In this document: piece after piece, positions 25,995-35,057 of the stretch
Position numbering within the stretch: the first letter of the stretch is position 1
Layout of the letters: each line of letters starts with the position of its first letter
DNA from: BCD1 sp965230565
Lineage (GTDB): Bacteria; Bacteroidota; Bacteroidia; Chitinophagales; Saprospiraceae
Reading direction: 5' to 3'
Assembly (NCBI GenBank): GCA_965230565.1
Contig: CBDDLH010000008.1
Span: 11,417 to 75,416 of the forward strand
Length of the DNA stretch: 64,000 nt
Notes under the pieces: generated by a model
The model's database searches: none
Seen by the model: the letters and a program-made list of their open reading frames with translations, nothing else
What the model was told of the DNA's origin: nothing
Position numbers and translations under genes: made by a program

Positions 25995-27683
25995 ATGAAT
26001 TCAGTTTTTCGAATGTTTTGGCTCCCTTTTATCCTGGTAGGGCAATTGCTTTATTCGCAAAATCACTTCATCGTTTACGAAGGATCCGATCCACGAACCT
26101 ATATCATTATTAATGAAAAAGGGGAAGAGATCGCCCAATTGCCGGATGGCTGGAAGGCCCAGAATAATGTGGCGGATATCGGCCTTTTTGAAGAGGGGTA
26201 TCACGTAATTTATAAAAAGGTAGACAACAAACGGGTTTACCGGCTTATGGATACCCTGGGACAGATCATTGAACCGGAAATTCCTATTGATTATTATTCC
26301 AAAATGAGCAATGGGCTGATTTCCGTCAAATCAGGTACCAAAGCCGGATATATGAATGCTTCGGGCAAGGTGGTTATCCCGCTCCAGTTTCAATTTGCTT
26401 ATGATTTTCATGAAGGGCTGGCCAGAGTACAGGCAAATGGCAAGTTTGGGTTGATCGATAAGCAGGGGAATTATGTTCTGCAGCCTGAATTCAGGGATGT
26501 TGCCAACATCAGTGAAGGATTGATCTTTGCGGCAAAGGATGAACATGTATTTGCTTTCTATGATCGTAAAGGAAATCAGGTCATTCCTGAAACAAAAGGT
26601 TATTTTAACCCCCATTGTACTTCCTGTGGGCGTGTGTTTCGGGACGGATTATTTAGGGTGAGGAAACAAAAAGGCAATGTTTTATATGGCTATCTGAATA
26701 AAACAGGTGACGTGGCAATTGAACCGGAGTTTGAAGCAGCCCATGATTTTCATAATGGAGTCGCATTGGTCAGAAAAGACGGTCTTTTTGGATTTATTGA
26801 TACCACAGGTACAATTATTATTGAGCCTCAATACCAATACGCCCAACAATTTTATATCAACAGCACCTTGGTTCGGGAAACCAAAGAGTCTCCATATGGT
26901 ATGATTGACCGGGAAGGAAATTATTTAATTGAACCGCAATTTAAAAATATACCCTACCGAAGGTATAATCTATGGATGGCATCTGTTGTTGAGAATGAAC
27001 CAACCCCAACCGACGGACAAATTGTTATAGGAAATTATGATGTGAGTAAAGTTGCTACGAGGGTTTTATATGATGACCGGGGTAAGGAGGTTTTGTCGGT
27101 AAAGAATTGTTCCAATCTGAAATCTTTAAATGAAGATTTTTTAGTAGTTGAATGGATAAAGAAACGGGGCAGTGTTGCTTATTCGATCATCAATACAAAA
27201 GGGGAAATAATCTGGCAGTCCAATCCGGAGTATTTTTATCCGATAGGCGTAAATGCGATTGGTTATTACAAACCTGAAGAAATTGTACAAATAGACCTGA
27301 GCCGAGGGACAAGATACGAGCAGGATAAAATGAATTTACCCGTCTTTGCCCCCGAATTATGGACATTCACCAGTCTAAAATCGCTCAAGTTCAACGGTCA
27401 TTTTGTGGTGAATTTACCAAAAGAGATTGGTCGTTTGAAAAAGCTGGAATCACTCGACCTGACCGATACTCATTTGGAGAAACTACCCGTTGAGCTTTTT
27501 GAGTTAAAGCAATTAAAAAAACTGAAACTGGATTATAATTCGAATCTTAAAGAATTGCCCTCAAAGTTTTTCAGGCATATGCAGCATCTCGAAGAATTGA
27601 GTATTGTTCGGTGCGGGTTTTCTCCTGATCAGGTTTATGAGATAAGAAAGAAAATGGAAAACACCCGTGTTATTTATAAGTGA
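25995..27683 (+). CDS. Secreted WG-repeat protein with C-terminal leucine-rich repeats
   Basis: The 562-residue protein has a signal peptide (FRMFWLPFILVGQLLYSQ). Seven or more WG-type repeats cover residues about 25-330 (KAGYMNASGKVVIPLQF, then GKFGLIDKQGNYVLQPEF, GLFGFIDTTGTIIIEPQY, YGMIDREGNYLIEPQF). The last 120 residues are leucine-rich repeats (LKSLKFNGHFVVNLPKEIG, then LKKLESLDLTDTHLEKLP). The two repeat types together point to protein binding at the cell surface or in the periplasm. It follows the first WG gene by 5 bp and overlaps the next gene, so the three form an operon. Confidence 0.85.
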   Translation: MNSVFRMFWLPFILVGQLLYSQNHFIVYEGSDPRTYIIINEKGEEIAQLPDGWKAQNNVADIGLFEEGYHVIYKKVDNKRVYRLMDTLGQIIEPEIPIDYYSKMSNGLISVKSGTKAGYMNASGKVVIPLQFQFAYDFHEGLARVQANGKFGLIDKQGNYVLQPEFRDVANISEGLIFAAKDEHVFAFYDRKGNQVIPETKGYFNPHCTSCGRVFRDGLFRVRKQKGNVLYGYLNKTGDVAIEPEFEAAHDFHNGVALVRKDGLFGFIDTTGTIIIEPQYQYAQQFYINSTLVRETKESPYGMIDREGNYLIEPQFKNIPYRRYNLWMASVVENEPTPTDGQIVIGNYDVSKVATRVLYDDRGKEVLSVKNCSNLKSLNEDFLVVEWIKKRGSVAYSIINTKGEIIWQSNPEYFYPIGVNAIGYYKPEEIVQIDLSRGTRYEQDKMNLPVFAPELWTFTSLKSLKFNGHFVVNLPKEIGRLKKLESLDLTDTHLEKLPVELFELKQLKKLKLDYNSNLKELPSKFFRHMQHLEELSIVRCGFSPDQVYEIRKKMENTRVIYK

Positions 27684-28006
27684 TGGGCAAAAAGTTTAAA
27701 AAATCAAAGGGTTTCAGCGGTAATGACAAGGTCTATGATATTTCCTGTGGCAAATGTGGGCACAAGGTCTTTACCTATCTGAAATTGGGGAAAGGCGGTA
27801 TTTTACGTTGTTACCTCAGCCGGATTCTGGAACCTCCCGAACTGGAAAAACTACAATATGATCCAGCCATCACCAAACCTGGAGACCTTCCCAACCTCGA
27901 ATGCCCGGACTGCGGTGAAGTTCTGGGTGTTCCCATCAAAAGAAATGACGGCCGCCTGGCTTTCCGTATGCGGCAGGGGTATTTTCATAAAAAGAAAAAA
28001 CCATAG
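27683..28006 (+). CDS. Small zinc-ribbon protein
   Basis: The start is ATG at 27683, whose A overlaps the TGA of the WG/LRR gene (TGATG coupling). The protein has about 107 residues with two cysteine pairs, YDISCGKCGHKVF near residue 20 and LECPDCGEVLGVPI near 72, spaced as in a zinc ribbon. The ends are very basic (MGKKFKKSK, FHKKKKP). It might bind nucleic acid. Its role beside two secreted WG-repeat proteins is unclear. Confidence 0.75.
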   Translation: MGKKFKKSKGFSGNDKVYDISCGKCGHKVFTYLKLGKGGILRCYLSRILEPPELEKLQYDPAITKPGDLPNLECPDCGEVLGVPIKRNDGRLAFRMRQGYFHKKKKP

Positions 28007-28387
28007 ATTGATAGCAAATCCCTTAAACTTCTACATTCGATACCTGCCTGCTGCACAACCTGCCTGCAGACCGCAGGCGGAAGGCGGAAGGCAGGTTCAG
28101 TATTCTGCTGTTCTACGGTTCTGTCACGTTTGGTTTAACTGCAAGGCACGCAAAGATCACGTAAGGCTCGCAACGTAATTGTTCTAAATTCGTAATTTTA
28201 TATTTGCGTCCTTTGCGCTTCCATTGCGACCCTTGCGGTTAAAAAATACATTTTTAGCTATCCTGTTTCACCCATGCATTTAATCCAAAAAACCCTTAAA
28301 TTACCTATCCACAAGCATCGACCCCGACTTCATTTTAAATCAGCAACTAATAACCAACACCCAGAGGCATAGACGAAAATACCGGTT
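28007..28387. other. Intergenic region of dispersed repeats
   Basis: This 381-bp region holds CCTGCCTGCnG-type palindromic pieces (28043-28095), TTCTGCTGTTCTACGGTTCTG, and the GCAAGGCACGCAAAG / TTGCGTCCTTTGCGC family (28138-28245). No gene is seen. Confidence 0.6.
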
Positions 28388-29407
28388 ATGCGTGCTTTAA
28401 AATCAATGTCGAATTGCCTGTTTGGACTTCTGTCCATAGGTCTGCTTTTGTTGGCCACCTGCAAACATGCCTCCGAAACCCAGGTTGAAATTTTCATTCC
28501 GGATGTCAATTTCGAAGCACCGCCCCCTCCTTTGTATTATGAGCTAAATTACGATGTGCCAATCCGTAGTTATTTCGAATTTATGGATAGCCTTGTGGCT
28601 CATTTGGATACCACCCTCAGCTATTGCATCGAGGAACATCTGATCGTGCAGGCAAATCCCTGGTTGATCGACACACTCGCTCATACCGACTATTACTACC
28701 TCATGGATCGCGGTATTTTCACTGAGGATCCACAAAGTTTATTGGCTTTAAGAAAAGGGGAGCAACTCTTGATACCTGATTCCCTGCAAACGGATTCCAT
28801 CAGGCGAAGGCTCGAAACTACGGTGATCGATATCAATATTCCTGAATTCAAATTGCGAGTGATCGAAAATGATTCTGTCCGTTACACATTCCCGGTAAGA
28901 GTAGGAAGGACGCAGGAAAAATACCTGGCTATGGCCGGTAAAACAGTTGACCTCAGAACAAGGACGGGTGATGGAACGGTCATCAGAATTAATAGATCAC
29001 CGGTTTTTATCAACCCAAGTGATAATAGAATTTATCAAGTAACCCGAAGAGATGATGGGAAGGTGACCAAGTTGCCGCGTGTTCCCTGGATAGAACCTGA
29101 ACTGGATGGTCAGCGGTATGGTCAAATGATCCATCCAACGACGAATAAAGCTACTTTGGGGAAGGCCTATTCCAATGGCTGCATAGGTATTGGCGAAGGA
29201 GATATGTGGAGGGTTTATTATCATGCTCCTGTTGGGGTGAGGGTCGCTGTTCGTTATGAACTTGAGGTTGTTGATGAAAAGGGTGACACTACGATCCTCA
29301 GGAATATCTATCCGGGGTACAAGACTAAACAATCAATCAGAAAATTAGAGTCACAGATTTTTCCTTCCGTATGCAATTGTGGTATCATTGATACTATGGT
29401 TCAGTGA
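28388..29407 (+). CDS. Lipoprotein L,D-transpeptidase (YkuD fold)
   Basis: The 339-residue protein begins with a lipoprotein signal (LLSIGLLLLATC, acylated Cys25). The YkuD catalytic domain covers about 155-300. FKLRVIENDSVRYTFPVRVG is its first strand pair, and the active site has His249 (MIHPTTNKATLG) and Cys265 (YSNGCIGIG). These enzymes cross-link peptidoglycan or attach proteins to it in the periplasm. The signature has SNGC where many have SHGC, an accepted variant. It stands alone, with repeats upstream. Confidence 0.88.
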   Translation: MRALKSMSNCLFGLLSIGLLLLATCKHASETQVEIFIPDVNFEAPPPPLYYELNYDVPIRSYFEFMDSLVAHLDTTLSYCIEEHLIVQANPWLIDTLAHTDYYYLMDRGIFTEDPQSLLALRKGEQLLIPDSLQTDSIRRRLETTVIDINIPEFKLRVIENDSVRYTFPVRVGRTQEKYLAMAGKTVDLRTRTGDGTVIRINRSPVFINPSDNRIYQVTRRDDGKVTKLPRVPWIEPELDGQRYGQMIHPTTNKATLGKAYSNGCIGIGEGDMWRVYYHAPVGVRVAVRYELEVVDEKGDTTILRNIYPGYKTKQSIRKLESQIFPSVCNCGIIDTMVQ

Positions 29408-29602
29408 TTTCTTCTGTCTTACCGAATTATTTACACAAAGCGATGCCTTTACCTTGTGGCAGAAATTTTTTTAAAAAAAAGTTACTTTTTTTCTCCCTGC
29501 AGAGTGACCTTTTGAACTTATTCCGTCTGACTATCAAATTCTTGATAGGGTGATATGTTTTCATCAAATCAGAATCAAATTTTTAATTACTAAAACACGT
29601 AT

Positions 29603-30127
29603 TTGATCATGGAAAATACAATGGTGTATTTCTCAGAATCAGAGCTGGCTGAATTCAAAAAGGTCATTGATCAAAAGATCGACCAGGCTCAAAAACAATT
29701 TAATTTTTACCAGGAGCAGGTCTTCGATTTTTCGGACATGATGGAAGGTGACCAACCTGAATGGGGTGATGAAAACCTGATCATGAAAGACATTGAGTTG
29801 CTTTCGGAGCTGGCACAAAGGCAGATCCGGGTCATTGAAAGCCTGGAGGAAGCTAAACGCCGTATTCGAAAACTCACGTTTGGAATTTGTGAAAGCACTG
29901 GCACACTGATGGACAAAAATCGTTTGATTGCTGATCCCACCATCACGGACAGTACAGCCGAAGAGGTAATTTTTCCCAACCTGCCATTTGAGGATATGTT
30001 CCTGGATTTTGATGCAGAGCAGATCAGTGATTCAGGTTATGGCGAAGAAGAGGAAATGGACGTTAAAGTGCTGTCTTTGGAGGATATCGAAGATGAATTC
30101 AGTTACGAAGAAGAATATGATTACTAA
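29603..30127 (+). CDS. TraR/DksA-like protein, degenerate finger, acidic tail
   Basis: The 174-residue protein has an N-terminal coiled coil (ELAEFKKVIDQKIDQAQKQF, then LAQRQIRVIESLEEAKRRI) and a short finger region FGICESTGTLMDKNRLIADP at 93-112. The arrangement matches Bacteroidota TraR/DksA-family proteins, which keep the fold but only one of the finger cysteines. The C-terminal 50 residues are unusually acidic (DVKVLSLEDIEDEFSYEEEY). DksA-type proteins bind the RNA polymerase secondary channel. Whether this one does is inference. Confidence 0.75.
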   Translation: MIMENTMVYFSESELAEFKKVIDQKIDQAQKQFNFYQEQVFDFSDMMEGDQPEWGDENLIMKDIELLSELAQRQIRVIESLEEAKRRIRKLTFGICESTGTLMDKNRLIADPTITDSTAEEVIFPNLPFEDMFLDFDAEQISDSGYGEEEEMDVKVLSLEDIEDEFSYEEEYDY

Positions 30128-30300
30128 AACAACTTCATTAAAAAGAGATGAAACGACCATGATATTTATTAATCATAAATTTCAAACAAGGGTATGATTA
30201 ATAAATGTTATGGGACCTGCCTGCAGCAGGCAGGGAGCGGAGTGGTTACATATGTGCAGAAAATTTTCTGCATTTTTTACCACAGAAAAATTTTAAACAT

Positions 30301-30441
30301 ATGAAAAATTCTAATAAAAAATCGAAAAAGACATCTACCTGGTTGAAAGACAAACCATTGAACGACGGCGGGAGGAAGAAGAAACTTAAGCCTCAGCCAC
30401 GTTTAAAATACAAACATTTTGATTTGGAGGATGACAAATAA
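30301..30441 (+). CDS. Small very basic protein (46 residues)
   Basis: ATG at 30301 opens a 46-codon frame with Lys-rich sequence (NSNKKSKKTSTWLK, then GRKKKLKPQPRLKYKHF) ending in LEDDK. It sits between the TraR/DksA-like gene and a strong terminator at 30517-30560, which supports a transcribed unit. The family is not recognised. The composition suggests binding to nucleic acid or the ribosome. Confidence 0.45.
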   Translation: MKNSNKKSKKTSTWLKDKPLNDGGRKKKLKPQPRLKYKHFDLEDDK

Positions 30442-30516
30442 CCCCGGTTTGATTAAGTCATCTCAACCATAGAAATAGCCATTCCCCTTTTCTAATGTTT
30501 AAAAGTTGAGTTTTTA

Positions 30517-30560
30517 AAACACCGGTCGCGGCCATTATGCCACGACCGGTTGTTTTTTTT
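30517..30560 (+). terminator. Strong rho-independent terminator
   Basis: AACACCGGTCGcGGC and GCCaCGACCGGTTGTT form a 15-bp stem with one mismatch, followed by eight T. It ends the 29603-30441 unit. Confidence 0.9.
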
Positions 30561-30614
30561 AGATATTTCGGACTTTTTCCTTACGCGAATATGTTAGCCC
30601 AAAAAGGAATTTCT

Positions 30615-31793
30615 CTATGCTCCCGATTCGGTATTGCTGTGTTGCCTTGCCCGTCGCCACAGAATAATAGCTCCGACTACTCCTATCAGGAATAGGATTA
30701 CCGAAATGATCTCTGCCTGTGTTACCTGCATGCCTGCAAAGTCATATTTTATATTCACCCGGATCTTTTCGATCCAGAAGCGCTCAAGCCCATTGAAGAT
30801 CAGGTAAATGAAAAACAACATTCCCGGGATGGAAATTCTTTTACGCAGGAACCACAGAATACCAAAAATGGCAAAGGCCATCATGGTTTCGTAAAAGGCA
30901 GTAGGGTAGACCGGTTCCGCCAGTCGGTGACAATAACGGTTGGTACATCCTTCCATCAGTATGCCTTCGTTGATCACATTTCTCGGGTAATCCCATGACC
31001 ACAGCCAATCGGGCAGAAACCACCAGTCGGGAACTGCTGCCAGATGTGCAATCCCCCAATCTCCATCGCCTGAAAAATGGCAACCTAAACGCCCTACTCC
31101 GTAAGCAATGATCAATGCCGGAGCGACTGCGTCGAGTACGTGAATGATGGGAATGTTTTTTCGACGCAGGTAATATCCCACACCCAGGAAACCACCAATC
31201 AAACCTCCATAAATGGCCAGTCCGCTACCGGAAAAGAACATGCCCGCCGGATCTGCAAAAAATGCAGGAAGGTCTTCAATAACGGCAAATACTTTGGCTC
31301 CGACAACTCCGGAAACTGCTGCAATAATGGTGATGGGGCCAATCAAGTCATGTGGGTAGGTATTTTTTATGGTCTCTTTTGGTTTGGGTAGTTTTTTTCT
31401 TTGTCCCTGCCAGTAGGTGTATCCTCCAAAGATCAGCGCTCCGACAATGGCAAGCCCCCAATTACCTTCAAGTGTCAGCAAAACACCGGAAGGGTCCCGA
31501 AGCATCTCATCATAATTGGTAATGACGTGTGGGATTTTTAAACCAAGCACCAATCCCCAAATAGCATTGGAGATAACCTCGCCTCGTGTAGCCCCGGTCC
31601 CTTCTATGATCTTTACCGGCATAGGGTTGAATAATCCTTCTTTGGCTTTTCTTTTTAATTCCTTATTGAGAAAATACGCTGCGGTAAGAATTGCAGTTAC
31701 CAACAGCAGACCAAAGGTTTTGATCAAAGATAGACCGCCGTCAACAGGGGTTCCAAACAGGTCGTGGAAAATATATGAGAGATCCGGGTACAT
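30615..31793 (-). CDS. lgt: Prolipoprotein diacylglyceryl transferase
   Basis: Lgt moves a diacylglyceryl group from phosphatidylglycerol to the lipobox cysteine of prelipoproteins in the inner membrane. The 392-residue protein has about seven membrane helices and the family's core: GSGLAIYGGLIGGFLGVGYY, then YGVGRLGCHFSGDGDWG (the Lgt signature) and VYPTAFYETMMAFAIF. It is longer than enterobacterial Lgt because of an enlarged N-terminal half (about 30-140), as in other Bacteroidota. The window encodes several lipoproteins that would be its substrates. Confidence 0.95.
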   Translation of the reverse strand: MYPDLSYIFHDLFGTPVDGGLSLIKTFGLLLVTAILTAAYFLNKELKRKAKEGLFNPMPVKIIEGTGATRGEVISNAIWGLVLGLKIPHVITNYDEMLRDPSGVLLTLEGNWGLAIVGALIFGGYTYWQGQRKKLPKPKETIKNTYPHDLIGPITIIAAVSGVVGAKVFAVIEDLPAFFADPAGMFFSGSGLAIYGGLIGGFLGVGYYLRRKNIPIIHVLDAVAPALIIAYGVGRLGCHFSGDGDWGIAHLAAVPDWWFLPDWLWSWDYPRNVINEGILMEGCTNRYCHRLAEPVYPTAFYETMMAFAIFGILWFLRKRISIPGMLFFIYLIFNGLERFWIEKIRVNIKYDFAGMQVTQAEIISVILFLIGVVGAIILWRRARQHSNTESGA

Positions 31794-32229
31794 GGCTTAT
31801 TTTTATTGCTTAATTGCAAGATTGAGTGATTGCAGAATGCAAGGTAAGGAGGAAACAGGGAAAAATGGGAACAAGGGTTTAGAGATTTAGAAAATTTCTT
31901 GATCCCAAATAATTCTCTGGCTTGTAAATCATGTATATTGGAAAACTAATTTCCTTGAGAATTTGGACTTAAACAGGAAGTTGTAGTATCCTTTTATCAA
32001 CCACAGAGGACACAAATGGAATAAAGAGACATCCCGTACCAAAGGTCGGGAGAAGACACGGAGAACACTGAGAACGTGAAAACAATTTGAACATGTACAT
32101 TCGATATCACCTGCCTGGCCGAACCCTTTGAACAATTACATGTACATGTACATTCGATATAAAATCTCACCTGCCTGGCGTTGCGGCAGCAGACAGGTTC
32201 GGGATTTCGCTACGCTCAACTTAAACTAA
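31794..32229. other. Intergenic region of dispersed repeats
   Basis: This 436-bp region contains an ACCACAGAGGACACAAA-type unit (31999-32080) with an embedded GACATCCCGTACC / GGTCGGGA hairpin. Two copies of TGTACATTCGATAT followed by CACCTGCCTGGC lie at about 32094-32115 and 32149-32180. No gene is seen. Confidence 0.6.
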
Positions 32230-33570
32230 TTAAACCAAACTAGCCACCTTGCTCTCCATATTACCCTCAGGGGTGATCGAAACGAGTTCTACCTTTTCAA
32301 CAGTATTCAAAAGTCCTTCTTCAAAAGGCATTTCGATTTTTACGTAATTATCGGTGAACCCGGACACGAGTTTTTTATCCTTGTGTACCTCGAAAAGAAC
32401 GGGTCTTGTTTCCCCAAGGTGACGCTCATAGAAAGCGCGTTTTTTCTTTTCACTGAGGATGGTCAGCATCTTGTTCCGCTTTCTACGCTCTTCCATAGGC
32501 ACTTTTTCGTCCATTTCAAATGCCGGCGTATTGGGACGTTCTGAATAAGTGAAAACGTGCAGATAATCTACCTCAAGCTCGTTGATAAAGCGATAGGTTT
32601 CCAGAAAATCTTCTTCCGTTTCTCCCGGGAAACCTACAATCACATCTACTCCAATACAGCAGTGAGGGATGAGTTGGCGAATGCGTTCCACTCGTTGTGC
32701 GTACAACTCGCGTTTGTAGCGTCTTTTCATCACCTTGAGCTGTTTGTCATTCCCTGATTGCAAAGGGATATGGAAGTGTGGTGCAAAACGTTTGGAGTTC
32801 GCGACAAATTCGATCACATCATCGGAGCACAGGTTGGGTTCAATGGAAGAAATGCGGAAGCGTTCAATGCCTTCCACCTGATCCAGTTCTTTGATCAGGT
32901 CGATAAACAGCGCTTCCTTTTTGGGGCGGAGTCCTTCTATGACTTCTGTTCCATTTCCGAAATCTCCGATGTTTACTCCGGTAAGCACAATTTCCTTTAC
33001 ACCCATTTCAGCGATCTTGCGGGCATTGGCAACAACGTTTTCAACCGTATCACTTCTGCTGGCACCTCGTGCTTTTGGAATGGTGCAAAAAGTACATTTA
33101 TAATTACATCCATCCTGAATCTTCAAAAAGGAGCGGGTTCTGTCTCCAAAGGAAAAGGCATTGACAAAATCCTTGGCCGCACTGACCTCGCCGGCACTGA
33201 CCATACCTTTATTCTGGGTTTTCGAAAGGTCATCGATATATTCCAGAATACGGAATTTCTCTGCAGCACCCAAAACCAGGTCAACCCCGGGAATAGAGGA
33301 AATCTCTTCCGGTTTTAGCTGGGCATAACACCCTATCACGATCACCAGAGCCTGCGGATTATTGCGCAGGGCCTGACGAACGGTTTTCCTGCATTTTTTA
33401 TCGGCAAAATCTGTTACAGAACACGTGTTGATCACACAAATATCTGCACCTTCATGGAATCCTACTTCGCCATATCCGGCCTCTTCGAACATTCTCCCAA
33501 TAGAGGAAGTCTCGGCATAATTGAGCTTACAGCCGAGGGTGTAGAATGAAACTGTCTTTGGTGTTGCCAT
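32230..33570 (-). CDS. mtaB: tRNA (N6-threonylcarbamoyladenosine37-C2)-methylthiotransferase
   Basis: MtaB converts t6A37 to ms2t6A in tRNAs using two [4Fe-4S] clusters. The 446-residue protein has all three domains: the N-terminal MTTase domain (FYTLGCKLNYAETSSIGRMF, cluster Cys in CVINTCSVT and IGCYAQ), the radical-SAM domain with CNYKCTFCTIPKARG near residues 153-160, and a C-terminal TRAM-like region. GCKLNYAET separates MtaB from MiaB and RimO. It is a single gene before frr. Confidence 0.95.
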   Translation of the reverse strand: MATPKTVSFYTLGCKLNYAETSSIGRMFEEAGYGEVGFHEGADICVINTCSVTDFADKKCRKTVRQALRNNPQALVIVIGCYAQLKPEEISSIPGVDLVLGAAEKFRILEYIDDLSKTQNKGMVSAGEVSAAKDFVNAFSFGDRTRSFLKIQDGCNYKCTFCTIPKARGASRSDTVENVVANARKIAEMGVKEIVLTGVNIGDFGNGTEVIEGLRPKKEALFIDLIKELDQVEGIERFRISSIEPNLCSDDVIEFVANSKRFAPHFHIPLQSGNDKQLKVMKRRYKRELYAQRVERIRQLIPHCCIGVDVIVGFPGETEEDFLETYRFINELEVDYLHVFTYSERPNTPAFEMDEKVPMEERRKRNKMLTILSEKKKRAFYERHLGETRPVLFEVHKDKKLVSGFTDNYVKIEMPFEEGLLNTVEKVELVSITPEGNMESKVASLV

Positions 33571-33654
33571 GATCGGGTATATAAAATGGCAGAACGGATG
33601 AATGTTTGATGATTCACCCGTTCCGGTATCTATTTCAATTATTTTTTAATAAAA

Positions 33655-34227
33655 TTATATCGTCATGATATCATTTTCTTTGGTATTAACCAGGTCGTCT
33701 ACTTTGGTACCGTAGTTGTCGGTAAGTTTTTGGGCTTCGGCTTCTTTATCATGCCCCATGTCTTCAGGATATCCGTCTTTTACGGCTTTTTTAATACCTT
33801 CCATGGCTTTGTGTCTTGCGCTTCTGATACTGATTTTGGCATCTTCACCGAGTGACTTGGCTTGCTTTACAAGATCTTTACGACGATCCTCCGTTAATGG
33901 AGGAATGCTGATTCGGACCACCTCCCCATCATTTTGTGGCGTCACACCAAGGTTAGCTTCGAAAATGGCTTTTTCGATAGGGCCGATCATATTTTTTTCC
34001 CATGGTTGAATGACCAGTGTACGGGAATCCGCATTAGTGACATTTCCTACCTGGTTCAGCGGTGTTGGATTGCCGTAGTATTCCACTAACAGACCAGCGA
34101 CCATACTGGCATTAGCTTTACCGGTTCTCACCTTATTCAGTTCAGCTCCCAGGTGCTCGATGGCATGGTCCATCGATTCTTTTGTTTCCGCAATTAATTT
34201 TTTAATGTCTTCCTGATGATTTACCAT
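33655..34227 (-). CDS. frr: Ribosome recycling factor
   Basis: RRF splits post-termination ribosomes together with EF-G. The 190-residue length is normal. Signature segments are LGAELNKVRTGKANASMVAG, YYGNPTPLNQVGNV, LVIQPWEKNMIGPIEKAI and RISIPPLTEDRRKDLVKQ. The C-terminal helix ends in NTKENDIMTI. No pyrH lies next to it, unlike in many bacteria. It is followed by mtaB on the same strand. Confidence 0.97.
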   Translation of the reverse strand: MVNHQEDIKKLIAETKESMDHAIEHLGAELNKVRTGKANASMVAGLLVEYYGNPTPLNQVGNVTNADSRTLVIQPWEKNMIGPIEKAIFEANLGVTPQNDGEVVRISIPPLTEDRRKDLVKQAKSLGEDAKISIRSARHKAMEGIKKAVKDGYPEDMGHDKEAEAQKLTDNYGTKVDDLVNTKENDIMTI

Positions 34228-34298
34228 ATCCTTAATTTTAGTTTAAATTGAACTGCCCGGTAGCAAAACCAAAAGCAGTTGGGCTTGGCTGTTCCTTT

Positions 34299-34976
34299 TT
34301 AGTTTCGTGAGCGAAGAATCAGATAGATCAAGATTACCAGGGCGGACAATGCTGCAGAAACATAGGTCATCGCAGCCCACCATAAGGCATCTTTTGCTCC
34401 GTCATGTTCGACAGTACCTAATTCATTGCTGTCATCGAGCCAGGCCAGGGCGCGCTGACTGGCATCGAATTCCACCGGCAGGGTAATAAAACTAAAAAGT
34501 GCCGTAATTGCAAATGTAGCAATTGTTATTAACAAAATAGTGGAATTGCCTCCAACTCCAATGGCTCCAATGGCAAAATATAATAAAAATTGTTGAGCTT
34601 TCGCAGCAATATTAACTATCGGTACAATTGCAGAACGTACTTGCAACCAGGTATAGGCATTAGCGTGTTGTACCGCATGTCCACATTCATGGGCAGCTAC
34701 AGCTGCAGCAGCGATGCTTCTGCCATGGTACACATCCGGGCTAAGCACAACCGTTTTTTTCAAAGGGTTATAATGGTCCGTCAACATGCCACGTCCTTCC
34801 AGGATCTGGACATCATGTACATCATAATGTTGCAGCATGGTTTCGGCAATATCCCGTCCGCTCTTTCCTGATTGGATCGGCAGTTTTGAATAATAGGCAA
34901 ATTTACGTTTCAGCCTGTTGCTGATAACCATGCCTACTAACGACAAAATTCCTGTTATAACAATATATCCTATCAT
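34299..34976 (-). CDS. YugP-like membrane zinc metallopeptidase
   Basis: The 225-residue protein has an N-terminal membrane helix, the zinc motif HECGH at residues 96-100 (AAVAAHECGHAVQHANAY), and two to three further helices in the C-terminal half. This is the Zn_peptidase_2/YugP family of integral membrane proteases. The downstream region PVEFDASQRALAWLDDSN supplies the expected acidic residues. The substrate is unknown. It lies 71 bp upstream of frr on the same strand. Confidence 0.9.
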   Translation of the reverse strand: MIGYIVITGILSLVGMVISNRLKRKFAYYSKLPIQSGKSGRDIAETMLQHYDVHDVQILEGRGMLTDHYNPLKKTVVLSPDVYHGRSIAAAAVAAHECGHAVQHANAYTWLQVRSAIVPIVNIAAKAQQFLLYFAIGAIGVGGNSTILLITIATFAITALFSFITLPVEFDASQRALAWLDDSNELGTVEHDGAKDALWWAAMTYVSAALSALVILIYLILRSRN

Positions 34977-35057
34977 CTTAAATCATTTGTGTACAAAATT
35001 CAGCTCTAAGCCACTTTCCGGTATTCTGACCCGGAACTAAAGTATTGGTCACAAAAA

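Noticed and set aside
32758..33318. 186-codon plus frame opposite mtaB
   Set aside because: Shadow of the radical-SAM gene; the sequence is not protein-like.
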